64,000 nucleotides of DNA from an uncultured Anaerolineales bacterium (GCA_949319575.1 CASGHD010000035.1:1-64000); one strand, 5' to 3'. Shown: positions 47,713-57,200, counted from the stretch's first letter. Numbers and translations are program-made. Notes: generated by a model not told the origin, from the sequence alone.

Positions 47713-48981
47713 ATGATTCATCAACTACGATTATCGCTTGCTGGACGATTCCCGGCGCTGACCTCGCGCGACTTTGCCATTTTCTGGCTGGGGCATCTGC
47801 TCTCGTTGGTGGGAACATCCATGCAGAACACCGCCCAGCCTCTACTTGCCTATCGCCTCAGCGGACGCCCGTTTGATCTGGGCTTGATTGGGTTTGCGTT
47901 CGCCCTGCCGACTTTTTTTCTGGCGTTTCCCTCCGGTGTCTTAGTCGAACGATGGGACAAGCGCAAAACGGTCATGATTCTGCAAGCGGTGATGATGGTC
48001 GAGACGCTCGTTCTGGCATTCCTCACCTTAACCGGCAGAATCGAGATCTGGCATATCATTGTTCTTTCGATGGTGTTGGGGGTCGCCACAACCTTCGAGA
48101 TCACGGCGCGGCAGTCTATGCTCATTGAACTGGTTGGCAGTGAATATCTGCCCAACGCCATTGCTTTGCAATCGACGGCTTTTAACATGTCGCGCGTGCT
48201 GGGTCCTGCTTTGGCGGCTCCGTTGCTCCTGATCCTTCCCTCCAATGGAGAGGGTTGGATATTTCTGTTGAACGCGGTAAGTTTCGGAGCGATCCTCATC
48301 AGTTTGTTTTCGGTCAAGTTGACGCACAGAGTGGAACTGATGCCGTCGAATCAGTCGATTGCCCGTGATTTTCTGGATGGAGGCAAGTACATCCTTGCGC
48401 ATCGCAACATTGCGGCGATTATTTTGCTCGCCGCCATCTTAGGTCTTTTCGGAATGCCGGTTATGCAACAGATTCCCGTGCTGGCAAAAGATGTTCTCGC
48501 GCAGGTCGGAGATACCAAATCCATTGTGGATGCGCGCAATAGCGCGTTATATCTCGCGTTGGGGTCGGGCGCATTAATAGCGGCTTTGATGATCGCGTTC
48601 AATAATTCCGCGCATCAGAGAGGAGCGCGACTCTTGATGGGCGAAGCGGCGTTCGTCGTTGGATTAATAGGCATTGCGTTTTTGAGTCGGCTTTGGTTCT
48701 CGATCGTTCTGGTCGCGTTGATGGGCTGGGGCGGCGTGACGCAATTCGCCACCATGAATACCCTGCTCCAAACACAGGTATCGAATGAATTACGCGGGCG
48801 CGTGTACAGCGTGTACCTTTGGTCGTTTCAGGGAATTGCTCCGTTTGGAAGTTTGCTGATCGGGTGGATGACGCAAAACCTATCCCTTCCAACCACCGCG
48901 ATGGTCTGCGGATTTGTTTGCTTGATCGGGCTGGGCGGGATTCAAGTGTTTTTTCCAGCCGCGCGCAGGTCGGCGGCTTAA
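47713..48981 (+). CDS. MFS transporter (enterobactin exporter EntS-like)
   Basis: RDFAIFWLGHLLSLVGTSMQNTAQPLLAYRLSG; 10-12 TM pattern. Confidence 0.85.
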   Translation: MIHQLRLSLAGRFPALTSRDFAIFWLGHLLSLVGTSMQNTAQPLLAYRLSGRPFDLGLIGFAFALPTFFLAFPSGVLVERWDKRKTVMILQAVMMVETLVLAFLTLTGRIEIWHIIVLSMVLGVATTFEITARQSMLIELVGSEYLPNAIALQSTAFNMSRVLGPALAAPLLLILPSNGEGWIFLLNAVSFGAILISLFSVKLTHRVELMPSNQSIARDFLDGGKYILAHRNIAAIILLAAILGLFGMPVMQQIPVLAKDVLAQVGDTKSIVDARNSALYLALGSGALIAALMIAFNNSAHQRGARLLMGEAAFVVGLIGIAFLSRLWFSIVLVALMGWGGVTQFATMNTLLQTQVSNELRGRVYSVYLWSFQGIAPFGSLLIGWMTQNLSLPTTAMVCGFVCLIGLGGIQVFFPAARRSAA

Positions 48982-49056
48982 CGTCAGGTTAGTGTTCGGG
49001 CGGCGTGGTTGACTTCGATTTTTTAGGCGTGTTATGATGATTTTGAACAAAAAACT

Positions 49057-50190
49057 ATGAGCAATAACGAAAAGCGCGGGATATTCGCGCGCATTACTGA
49101 AACACTGGTTGGCATCGGGCTGGGCGAATCATTCTTTCGCGTCGGAACGCTGATCTTATCGGTGGCATTGATCGGCGGGGTCATCTGGCTTGCGCGAATA
49201 TTCTTCGCGCAATACATCCCTGCCGGGGCGGAGGCGGCTTCTCAGGCAACTGAGGCGCCTATACTTGTGGCGGGAATCGAATCCATCGGCGGGGAAAATT
49301 CGTTTGGCGGAGTTCCGCGTCTTGCGCAGGTGCATACCACGATCCCTTCACGCCCGCGCGAGAAGGTGATCGAGTACACCGTTGTTGAAGGCGATACGAT
49401 CTTTGGCATTGCCCAAAATTACGGGTTGGAACCGCAAACCGTTTTGTGGAGCAATTACTACACGTTGCTCGATAACCCCCATTCGTTGAAGCCTGGGCAG
49501 GAGTTGAGTATCCTGCCCGTCAATGGGACGTATCACGAATGGCAACAAGGCGAGGGGTTGAACGGGGTTGCAAAATATTACGGCGTGACCCCAGAAGACA
49601 TCATCAATTTTGCGCCGAACGAGCTGGACCCCGCCACCATTGGCGATCTCGCCGCTCCGAACATCACGCCGGGCAAATGGTTGATCGTGCCGGGTGGGAA
49701 ACGCGAGTTCATTTCATGGAGCGCCCCGCTCGGTGTGACGCGCGAGAACCCCGCCTCGGCGCGCGTGCTGGGACCGGGCGCGTGCGAACCGGTGACGGGG
49801 GGCGCAGTGGGCTTTGGAACATTCGTATGGCCCGCGAGCCAGCACAGCCGTTCTGGTTTTGATTATTCGCCCGGCACAAATCACTGGGGCATTGATATTG
49901 CGGGCAACGAAGGCGAAGGAGCATACGCGACCGATGCCGGCGTGATCGTGTACGCGGGCTGGAACAACTACGGTTACGGCAACATGATCATGGTGGATCA
50001 TGGGAATAACTTCCAGTCATTGTACGCGCACCTCAGCGGCATCAGCGTGGTATGCGGGCAAAGCGTCGGGCAGGGAGACCTGATCGGCATCATCGGCAAT
50101 ACGGGGCGTTCGAGCGGTTCGCATCTGCATTTTGAGATCCGCGCCATCTCATCATGGGTCAACCCCTGGGATGTGTTGCCGCCCCCGTAG
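49057..50190 (+). CDS. LysM plus M23 peptidoglycan metalloendopeptidase
   Basis: LysM YTVVEGDTIFGIAQNYGLEPQTVLWSN; M23 HWGIDIAGNEGEGAYATDAGVIVYAGWNNYGYGNMIMVDHGNNFQSLYAHLS; GSHLHFEIR. Confidence 0.92.
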   Translation: MSNNEKRGIFARITETLVGIGLGESFFRVGTLILSVALIGGVIWLARIFFAQYIPAGAEAASQATEAPILVAGIESIGGENSFGGVPRLAQVHTTIPSRPREKVIEYTVVEGDTIFGIAQNYGLEPQTVLWSNYYTLLDNPHSLKPGQELSILPVNGTYHEWQQGEGLNGVAKYYGVTPEDIINFAPNELDPATIGDLAAPNITPGKWLIVPGGKREFISWSAPLGVTRENPASARVLGPGACEPVTGGAVGFGTFVWPASQHSRSGFDYSPGTNHWGIDIAGNEGEGAYATDAGVIVYAGWNNYGYGNMIMVDHGNNFQSLYAHLSGISVVCGQSVGQGDLIGIIGNTGRSSGSHLHFEIRAISSWVNPWDVLPPP

Positions 50191-50273
50191 CGAAGGAAAC
50201 AAGCAGACGCGTAAATGGCGTCTTGCCGAAGAACTTTATCTCGGCTATAATGCCGTCACTCTGCGCAAGGTAA

Positions 50274-50347
50274 GGGCGCTTAGCTCAGTTGGTTAGAGCG
50301 CATCTATCACACAGATGAGGCCAGGGGTTCGAGTCCCTTAGCGCCCA
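50274..50347 (+). tRNA. tRNA-Val(CAC)
   Basis: GGGCGCT/AGCGCCC acceptor arms, D-arm GCTCAGTTGGTTAGAGC, anticodon stem CATCT-ATCACAC-AGATG (CAC), GGTTCGAGTCC T-arm; no encoded CCA. Confidence 0.92.
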
Positions 50348-50389
50348 CAAAACGAAAAACGAGTCAAATTGACTCGTTTTTCGTTTTGT
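50347..50389. terminator. perfect 21-bp inverted repeat abutting tRNA 3' end
   Basis: ACAAAACGAAAAACGAGTCAA-A-TTGACTCGTTTTTCGTTTTGT. Confidence 0.65.
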
Positions 50390-50448
50390 ATAAGAGAGTA
50401 GTAAGAAACCCGACAAAACACATCAAACTTGCTTTATAATTTTCCATC

Positions 50449-51087
50449 ATGGCAATGCGGACAAATGAACAATGGCTAGCAGACCTGAGGGCATCGGGCT
50501 TGGAGCGCGAAACCGCTCTCGACGATCTGCGTTCGGTCATTCAAAAAGGTTTGCCATACGCCCTTTCTCGCTGGCTATCTCCCGACCAACCGCAATTCAA
50601 CGCGCTTGTCGATGAAGTGACACAAGAAACCCTCCTGCGCGTGCTCGACCAACTCGGCACCTTCGAAGGGCGCAGTCAATTCACCACGTGGGTGCACAAG
50701 ATCGCTGTGCGGATTGCCCTGACCGAACTGCGGCGAAAACGCTGGCGGGATTCCTCGCTGGACGAACTTACGGAAAACGAAGACGCTCCTCCCCCGCCTG
50801 GCCTGCTCGCCGACTCCCAGGCCGGACCCGAAACCTCGGCAGAGCGCGCGGACATGCTTGCCCACGTGCGACGCATCATCGAAGAAGAATTGACCGACCG
50901 TCAACGCGAAGCGCTCATCCTGCTCGGCGTGCGCGACATGCCGATGGAAGACGCGGCAAAAAAACTCAAGACCAATCGCAACGCCCTATACAAACTCCTG
51001 CACGACGCGCGCGTCCGCCTCAAAAGCCGACTCTCAATGGAAGACATCGCCCCAAATGAAGTCCTTGCCCTCTTCGAGCAAAAGTAA
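50449..51087 (+). CDS. RNA polymerase ECF-type sigma factor
   Basis: DEVTQETLLRVLDQLGTFEGRSQFTTWVHKIAVRIALTELRRKRW; sigma4 region LTDRQREALILLGVRDMPMEDAAKKL. Confidence 0.9.
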   Translation: MAMRTNEQWLADLRASGLERETALDDLRSVIQKGLPYALSRWLSPDQPQFNALVDEVTQETLLRVLDQLGTFEGRSQFTTWVHKIAVRIALTELRRKRWRDSSLDELTENEDAPPPPGLLADSQAGPETSAERADMLAHVRRIIEEELTDRQREALILLGVRDMPMEDAAKKLKTNRNALYKLLHDARVRLKSRLSMEDIAPNEVLALFEQK

Positions 51088-51124
51088 GATAGACCCAAGC
51101 CTGACCGTCTTACAAATCGGAACT

Positions 51125-51415
51125 ATGAACATCAAAGACCTTGTCAACCGCGTCCGCGCCAACCTGGGCAAGAAGCAGGAGATCCCCAACGATGCCGTGC
51201 TCGGCTTCCTACGCGTGTTGGAAAACCTGCCCGCAGAAGAACTTACCTGCGATGAAATCTACACCCAACTAGACGAATACGTGGAGCACGAAGCGCACAG
51301 TCACGACGCCGCCCACCTCATGCCGCTCATCCGCGAGCACCTCGACCTGTGCCCAGAGTGCTGTGAAGAATACGAGGTTCTGCTTGATGTGGTGAAAAAG
51401 ACCGACGAAACATAA
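51125..51415 (+). CDS. putative zinc-finger anti-sigma factor-like small protein
   Basis: HLDLCPEC (H-x3-C-x2-C) pattern, directly downstream of sigma gene. Confidence 0.6.
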   Translation: MNIKDLVNRVRANLGKKQEIPNDAVLGFLRVLENLPAEELTCDEIYTQLDEYVEHEAHSHDAAHLMPLIREHLDLCPECCEEYEVLLDVVKKTDET

Positions 51416-51446
51416 ACATGGTTTACGCCAAATTTAGTTTTGGGAT

Positions 51447-51496
51447 GCAGAAAACGCTGATTCACGCTAAGCAAAGCAAGAATCAGCGTTTTCTGC
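51447..51496. repeat. family D inverted repeat (AACGCTGAT words)
   Basis: GCAGAAAACGCTGATT / AATCAGCGTTTTCTGC, 16-bp perfect. Confidence 0.88.
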
Positions 51497-51530
51497 GTAA
51501 ATCAGCGTCCCGTTTAATTTCGGATAAAGC

Positions 51531-52043
51531 CTATGATTGTGCGTGAAATAACTTTTCCCCCGCGCGGATCGGCGCCTTCAAGCGGTTTTCGGCGGGCGTG
51601 ATCGGGCATGACCACATCTCGTTATAGGCGCAATAGGGGTTATAAGCAATGTTGAAATCAACAAGGAAGCGGTCGCCGGGCAACGGCTCAGGCTCAAGGT
51701 AACGCCCGGCGGGATATGTCTCCGTCTCCGCGAGCGAATCGACGAACGGGAGGAAAAAACCATAATTCGCCTGATAGATCGTGAGTTCGGCATCCTGCCC
51801 CTCCGCCTGAAATTTAAAACGCCCATAACGAACATATTCCTGCGCCCCGCCAGTGGAGGTTTGCATCACAATCGGCGCCTGCTCGGAAAAACGCTCCACT
51901 TTCACTTCAAGCCTCAGCGCGTCATTCTCGTCAAAATAATTCAACCCGTGAAAATCGCTCTTTTGTTCCGGGGTCAGCGGGCTTTGCGGATGCCGCGCAA
52001 AGTATTCATCCTTTTCCCTGCGAAAGTCCAGTAGTTCGCTCAT
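51531..52043 (-). CDS. DUF1684 domain protein
   Basis: LLDFRREKDEYFARHPQSPLTPEQKSDFHGLNYFDEN...FNIAYNPYCAYNEMWSCPITPAENRL. Confidence 0.9.
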   Translation of the reverse strand: MSELLDFRREKDEYFARHPQSPLTPEQKSDFHGLNYFDENDALRLEVKVERFSEQAPIVMQTSTGGAQEYVRYGRFKFQAEGQDAELTIYQANYGFFLPFVDSLAETETYPAGRYLEPEPLPGDRFLVDFNIAYNPYCAYNEMWSCPITPAENRLKAPIRAGEKLFHAQS

Positions 52044-52140
52044 TTCATCTCCAACTCGTTTTAATCTCTAGAATGGAGATTGAGCCAAATTCTTACACCC
52101 TCTTGCACAATTCATTTCCCTGTGCTATCGTTACTTTTAC

Positions 52141-52512
52141 ATGTCGAATAAAACTGTGCTCATTATTGAAGACGAGGGCGACGCCGCCGAACTATTCGCC
52201 GAGATGATGCGCGTCAGCGGCTTTCGCGTGCTAAAAGTTTCGAACAGCGCGCCCGCCATCGACCTGATCGCCACCGAAAAACCCGACCTCATCATCCTCG
52301 ATATCATGATGCCCGGTATCTCCGGGCTGGACATTCTGCACCACGTGTACCACGACCCCAGCCTGACGAACATACCCGTCGTTGTCGTATCTGCCAAAGG
52401 CACTCCCGCCGATATCAAACGCGGATTAGAAGCCGGCGCAAAGATTTACCTAACCAAGCCGGTCGGGTTCCAGGAATTGAAAGAAGCGGTGACGCGCATC
52501 CTCGGCGATTGA
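52141..52512 (+). CDS. stand-alone response regulator receiver protein
   Basis: VLIIEDEGDAAELFAEMM; DLIILDIMMPGISGLDIL; VVVVSAKGTPADIKRGLEAGAKIYLTKPVG. Confidence 0.93.
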   Translation: MSNKTVLIIEDEGDAAELFAEMMRVSGFRVLKVSNSAPAIDLIATEKPDLIILDIMMPGISGLDILHHVYHDPSLTNIPVVVVSAKGTPADIKRGLEAGAKIYLTKPVGFQELKEAVTRILGD

Positions 52513-52516
52513 CTTT

Positions 52517-53173
52517 ATGAGCCTGCTCCGCGCCTTCACTGCTATCGAAATTCCCCGCGCGATCCAACTCGCAATTTGGCAGGCTACCTCCCCGCTCCGC
52601 AATGAACTCGGCTCGCGCATCCGCTGGACGCCGCCCGAAAACATCCACCTCACCCTGAAATTTCTTGGGGATATTTCACCCGCCAGCGTGGATGATCTGG
52701 CGCGCGCGCTCCGCGCCGCAGTGGAAACGATCCCAGCATTCGACATCCAGGTGGGCGGATTCGGCTCCTTTCCCAATTTCAAGCGGGCGAGTATCTTGTG
52801 GGTGGGCACCCAGCCCCCAACGGAGGTGGACGCGTTGTACCGGGAGGTCGAGTCTGCGTGTGGGCGGTTGGGATTCGCGCCAGAATCCCGCGGTTTCTCC
52901 CCGCATCTCACAATTGCCCGCGTCAAAGCGGATGGTTCTGCGGCTGACCGTAATAAAATCCTCCGTCTGCTCGAAAGCACGACAATTGACGTACTTGGCG
53001 CTGTAAGGGTAGACTCAGCGCATCTATTCAAAAGCGATCTAAAACCATCCGGCGCAGTGTACACAAAATTATTTTCCGCGCCGCTACGCGATGTTATGCT
53101 GAGCGAACCGAAGAGTCTCCCTCCACCAAACGGAGGCTCTTCGCCTTCGGCTCAGAATGACACAACCCTATGA
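52517..53173 (+). CDS. thpR: RNA 2',3'-cyclic phosphodiesterase
   Basis: two HxTL motifs: ENIHLTLKFLGDI and FSPHLTIARVK; repeat-derived C-terminus. Confidence 0.92.
   Translation: MSLLRAFTAIEIPRAIQLAIWQATSPLRNELGSRIRWTPPENIHLTLKFLGDISPASVDDLARALRAAVETIPAFDIQVGGFGSFPNFKRASILWVGTQPPTEVDALYREVESACGRLGFAPESRGFSPHLTIARVKADGSAADRNKILRLLESTTIDVLGAVRVDSAHLFKSDLKPSGAVYTKLFSAPLRDVMLSEPKSLPPPNGGSSPSAQNDTTL
53097..53159. repeat. imperfect palindromic repeat overlapping thpR 3' end
   Basis: GCTGAGCGAACCGAAGAGTCTCCCTCC / CGGAGGCTCTTCGCCTTCGGCTCAG. Confidence 0.8.
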
Positions 53174-53181
53174 GGTGAAAC

Positions 53182-53526
53182 CTGAACGCACTCGAACTCG
53201 CACACAAGATCATCGAAGCCCTGGAAGATAAAAAAGCCGAGGAGATTCTGCTTCTCGATATCAAAGATATTGCATCGTTCACAGATTATTTCGTTATATG
53301 CAACGGCACCAGCGACCGCATGTTAGACGCGCTCGCCAAAGGAGTGCTCGAAGCGACAAAATCGGATTACAAAAAAAAGGGGCGCATCGACGGGCGTTCA
53401 CGGGAGGGCTGGCTGGTGATGGACTTCGGAGATGTCGTCGTGCATCTCTTCTCTCCCGACCAGCGCGAGTATTACGATCTCGAAGAACTGTGGAGCGACG
53501 GCAAGGTGTTGTTGAAAGTGCAGTAA
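53182..53526 (+). CDS. rsfS: ribosome silencing factor RsfS, apparently CTG-initiated
   Basis: manual translation LNALELAHKIIEALEDKKAEEILLLDIKDIASFTDYFVICNGTSDRMLDALAKG...EGWLVMDFGDVVVHLFSPDQREYYDLEELW; in-frame TGA at 53176; GAGGTG at 53172-53177. Confidence 0.85.
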   Translation: MNALELAHKIIEALEDKKAEEILLLDIKDIASFTDYFVICNGTSDRMLDALAKGVLEATKSDYKKKGRIDGRSREGWLVMDFGDVVVHLFSPDQREYYDLEELWSDGKVLLKVQ

Positions 53527-53581
53527 TGCGCGCATATTGCCGTACGACGCTATCTTACACGTGCGACTGGAAAACTCATCC

Positions 53582-54628
53582 ATGAACAAACGATTTTCGA
53601 CCCTGCTATCGATCGGTTTGATGTTTTCAATCGGGCTGGCTGGTTGTGGCGCGCCGCAAGGAGAAGACCCATCCGCGACGGAATCTGCGCCTGTCATCCC
53701 GGTAGACGACAGCGCGCTCACCTCTTCGGCTGAAGTGGTGGCTGAAAAATGGGCGAGCCTTGCCTTTATGGTCGGCGCGCAGACAGTGGATATCAAAGTT
53801 CGCGTGGGGGATGCTGTAAAGAAGGGCGAGCTCCTCGCCTCGATGCCAGAGAACGCCCTGCCCCAAAATCTCATCAATGCGCAGGCAGACCTCGTCCTTG
53901 CGCAACAATCTCTCGACGAATTACTCGCCTCTGAAACCGCGTTGGCGCAGGCGACCATCGCGCTCCGCGCCGCCCAGAAAGCGTATGACAAGGCGTTCGA
54001 CTACCGCGACTCGCTGAACGACCCCATCACGATCACCGAGGTCACCACCAAAGTGGAAGACACTCCGTTTGGGAAAGTGGAGGTGCCGGTCACGAAAGAA
54101 TACCAAGGATACGCGGATAAGGAAACGATCGCCAAAGCTGAGGAAGACCTCGTGCTTAAAAAAGGATTGCTCGACGACGCGCAACGCAACCTGGACCGGC
54201 TCGCCAACATCGAAAACTCCCCGGATGTGATTGCCGCGCAAACACGCATCGCCGCGATCGAAGCGGTCTTGAGTCAATCTAAATTATTCGCGCCCTTCGA
54301 TGGCGTGGTCGTGGAAACCTACGTAAACACCGGAGAACTGGTTTCGCCGGGAGCGCCGGTCGTGTTGATCGCCGACCTGACAACCCTTGAAGTGCAAACC
54401 ACCGACCTGAACGAGGTGGACGCGGCGCGCGTCCAAATTGGCGACCCGGTCAGCGTCACGTTTGACGCGTTGCCGAATACGGTGGTCACCGGCAAAGTAT
54501 CCAATGTCTCCTTGAAAAACGCCCCGGGTTCCGGCGTGTACTTTAACGTCACGATTTCACTGGATGAGATCCCCGAACAGTTACGCTGGGGCATGAGCGC
54601 GTTCGTCGAAATTCAAGCCTCGCGTTAA
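53582..54628 (+). CDS. HlyD/MacA-like efflux periplasmic adaptor lipoprotein
   Basis: MNKRFSTLLSIGLMFSIGLAGCG lipobox; VDIKVRVGDAVKKGELLA; LFAPFDGVVVETYVNTGELVSPGAPVVLIADLTTLEV. Confidence 0.88.
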   Translation: MNKRFSTLLSIGLMFSIGLAGCGAPQGEDPSATESAPVIPVDDSALTSSAEVVAEKWASLAFMVGAQTVDIKVRVGDAVKKGELLASMPENALPQNLINAQADLVLAQQSLDELLASETALAQATIALRAAQKAYDKAFDYRDSLNDPITITEVTTKVEDTPFGKVEVPVTKEYQGYADKETIAKAEEDLVLKKGLLDDAQRNLDRLANIENSPDVIAAQTRIAAIEAVLSQSKLFAPFDGVVVETYVNTGELVSPGAPVVLIADLTTLEVQTTDLNEVDAARVQIGDPVSVTFDALPNTVVTGKVSNVSLKNAPGSGVYFNVTISLDEIPEQLRWGMSAFVEIQASR

Positions 54629-54660
54629 AGGGTTAAATGCCGCCCTGATAATAGGTTACA

Positions 54661-54694
54661 AAATCTGATAATCTTCTTGTGAGTTATCAGATTT
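54661..54694. terminator. perfect 11-bp inverted repeat downstream of adaptor gene
   Basis: AAATCTGATAA-TCTTCTTGTGAG-TTATCAGATTT then CTGTTT. Confidence 0.5.
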
Positions 54695-54747
54695 CTGTTT
54701 AAAATTTCAGAGCCCGTCAATATTTTTTCAAAAGGAGATGCAATCCC

Positions 54748-55047
54748 ATGGTGACCGTTGGACTGTACTACGATGTAATCCTAGGCAAGGAAAAGATATT
54801 CGAAGAGGCAGTGGATAAGATCCTCGAACTGCTTTCAAAAACCCCAGAGCACGTGAACAGTTATCTGTATCATCGCGTGCGCGAGCCTAACTCGTACGCG
54901 ATCATTTCAGAATGGTCATCGAAGGATGCCTTCAGTTCCTTCGTGCAGAGCGATGTTTTTAGGCAGGTGACCAATTGGGGCAAGGCGGAACTTCTCGTGC
55001 GACGCCCAAGCCACAAGGTATACGGTCACGAACGCGACATGCGCTAG
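54748..55047 (+). CDS. antibiotic biosynthesis monooxygenase (ABM)-like domain protein
   Basis: 99 aa; small ferredoxin-like pattern NSYLYHRVREPNSYAIISEWSSKDAFSSFVQSDVFRQV. Confidence 0.68.
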   Translation: MVTVGLYYDVILGKEKIFEEAVDKILELLSKTPEHVNSYLYHRVREPNSYAIISEWSSKDAFSSFVQSDVFRQVTNWGKAELLVRRPSHKVYGHERDMR

Positions 55048-55062
55048 CCGCATGAACATCCC

Positions 55063-56442
55063 ATGAACACAACATCCTCCGAAGCGGCGGCACAGGCAGG
55101 AACAGAAGCGACGTATCGATTCGCGCGCCTCTTGCGGCTGGCAACGTTTCAAATCGGTTCCGCGTTGGGAGACATCCTCGTCACCAGTGTTTGGAACCGC
55201 ATCATGATCAACGAATTGGGGCTGAATGCCGCGCCGGTAGGGTTGCTCATCGCCCTGCGTTATCTGCTCGCACCCCTCAGCCTGTTGGCAGGATATTGGT
55301 CCGACACCCGCCCGTGGCTGGGGTTTCATCGGACGCCGTACGTGTGGGGCGGACGATTACTCATCGTCCTTTCGTACCCATTGTTGCCTCTCAGCCTTTC
55401 GCGTTTCGTCGCCGATCGAAACGATTCAAGCGGCTGGCTTATCGCCATCGCCTGCTTCTTGATGTACGGCACCGGAACGTTGCTCTCCGGGGGAAACTTC
55501 CTTGCCCTCGTGCGAGATTCCGTTCCCAAACAACGACAGGGATTTGCGGTCAGCGTCATGGAAACCGCGCTGATCCTCATGTTCCCTATCGCGGCGATCA
55601 GCCTCGGCAGAGCCATGCGCGAATTCAGCCTCGAAGCATTCTGGTCGGTATCGTTGACAGTCATGGCGGTTAGCGCGTTCTTCTGGTTCTTTGCCGTTGC
55701 GGGGGTCGAACGCAGGTTTGCCAGCCCGCGCGCGGGTAAGGCGGAATCCACGCTTCTGTTTGGCAAAGCGCTCCGCGCAATCTGGCAGGATTTGGACACC
55801 CGCCGCTTCTTCGCCTTCCTGGCAATCGCCACCCTCGCCGCATGGATGCAAGAGGCGATCCTCGAACCTTTCGGCGCGCAAGTGCTTGGGCAGGATATCG
55901 AACAAACCACGCGCTACTCTGCCTATTGGCAGACAGCCACCGTGATCTTCCTGATCGGATGCGTCGTCCGCTTCCGCAAACGACCGGCAGAAAAAAATAT
56001 CCGCCTGACGAAGATCGGGCTGGGAATCATGGCGGCAGGGATGGCTGTCCTTGCGCTTGCCGCGTTTGGCGCGCAATTGCGTTTACTGCAACTCTCCTTG
56101 TTGATCTTCGGCGCCGGCTTCGGTTTATACACCTTCGGCGCATTCAGCCTGCTCGTTGCCATGACCTCCGACTCGGAAGCCGGCATGTATCTCGGCTTGT
56201 GGACGATCTGCGTTCTCCTCTCGCGTGGGGTTGGCATCGCCCTCGGCGGCATTTTCCGCGACGTGTTTCTCTCCCTCACAGGTTCGCCAACCACAACCTA
56301 CGGCTTGATCTTCCTGTTTGAAGCCGTCGGGCTGGCGGTTTCCATCTACGCGCTCGCCCATGTGGATGTAGTCGGGTTTGGGAAACGCGTCGGGCGCATC
56401 GCCGCCGCCTCCGACCTTTCCACCGCTGAACTCGGTTTATAA
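55063..56442 (+). CDS. PucC/BCD-family MFS transporter
   Basis: LLRLATFQIGSALGDILVTSVWNRIMINELGLNAAPVGLLIALRYLLAPLSLLAGYWSDTRPWLGFHRTPYVWGGRLL. Confidence 0.8.
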   Translation: MNTTSSEAAAQAGTEATYRFARLLRLATFQIGSALGDILVTSVWNRIMINELGLNAAPVGLLIALRYLLAPLSLLAGYWSDTRPWLGFHRTPYVWGGRLLIVLSYPLLPLSLSRFVADRNDSSGWLIAIACFLMYGTGTLLSGGNFLALVRDSVPKQRQGFAVSVMETALILMFPIAAISLGRAMREFSLEAFWSVSLTVMAVSAFFWFFAVAGVERRFASPRAGKAESTLLFGKALRAIWQDLDTRRFFAFLAIATLAAWMQEAILEPFGAQVLGQDIEQTTRYSAYWQTATVIFLIGCVVRFRKRPAEKNIRLTKIGLGIMAAGMAVLALAAFGAQLRLLQLSLLIFGAGFGLYTFGAFSLLVAMTSDSEAGMYLGLWTICVLLSRGVGIALGGIFRDVFLSLTGSPTTTYGLIFLFEAVGLAVSIYALAHVDVVGFGKRVGRIAAASDLSTAELGL

Positions 56443-56444
56443 CC

Positions 56445-57200
56445 ATGCCGATCCTTGAAGCCAAAGCCCTGAGAAAAATTTTTCAGTTAGGCGAGCACAC
56501 CGTCCACGCGCTGGATGGCGTGGATTTCGCCATCGAGAAAGGCGAGTTCGTCGCGCTCATGGGCAGGAGCGGAAGCGGCAAATCCACGCTCCTGCACCTC
56601 ATCGGCGGGCTGGACCGCCCCACCGACGGCGAAGTGACATTGGCGGGCATGCAACTATCCCTGCTCGACGACGACAAAGTGACGCTCGTCCGCCGGCGCA
56701 ACATCGGGTTCATCTTCCAATTTTTCAATCTATTGCCCACCCTATCCACCGAGGAGAATGTGGCATTGCCTCTCACCATCGACGGCAAGGATTTGAACGC
56801 CTACCAGGAGCAAATCTCCACTTTACTTCGTCACGTGGGGCTGGATGGGCGGCGACATCACAAGCCCGATCAACTCTCGGGCGGAGAGCAACAGCGCGTG
56901 GCAATCGCCCGCGCCCTGGTCACGCAACCCTCCATTGTGCTGGCAGACGAGCCGACTGGCAACCTCGATTCAAAGAACAGCACAGCCATCATGGAATTAT
57001 TGCGCCGCTCGTGCGACGAACTCCAACAAACGACCATCGTTGTCACCCACGATCCGCGCGCCGCGGCATACGCCGACCGGGCAGTCTTCCTGCGAGACGG
57101 ACTCATCGCCAAAGAACTCCGCTTCAAGAAGTCGATCAAGGTGGAGGAGCGTTTGAGCGCGATCCTCAAGACGATGGAAAATCTCCCAGAGCGGAATTAA
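56445..57200 (+). CDS. MacB/LolD-like ABC transporter ATP-binding protein
   Basis: [61 protein letters not shown]. Confidence 0.95.
   Translation: MPILEAKALRKIFQLGEHTVHALDGVDFAIEKGEFVALMGRSGSGKSTLLHLIGGLDRPTDGEVTLAGMQLSLLDDDKVTLVRRRNIGFIFQFFNLLPTLSTEENVALPLTIDGKDLNAYQEQISTLLRHVGLDGRRHHKPDQLSGGEQQRVAIARALVTQPSIVLADEPTGNLDSKNSTAIMELLRRSCDELQQTTIVVTHDPRAAAYADRAVFLRDGLIAKELRFKKSIKVEERLSAILKTMENLPERN

Noticed and set aside
50274-50347. tRNA-Sec near selB
   Set aside because: Standard 74-nt tRNA with a CAC anticodon, therefore tRNA-Val; no long extra arm or TCA anticodon.
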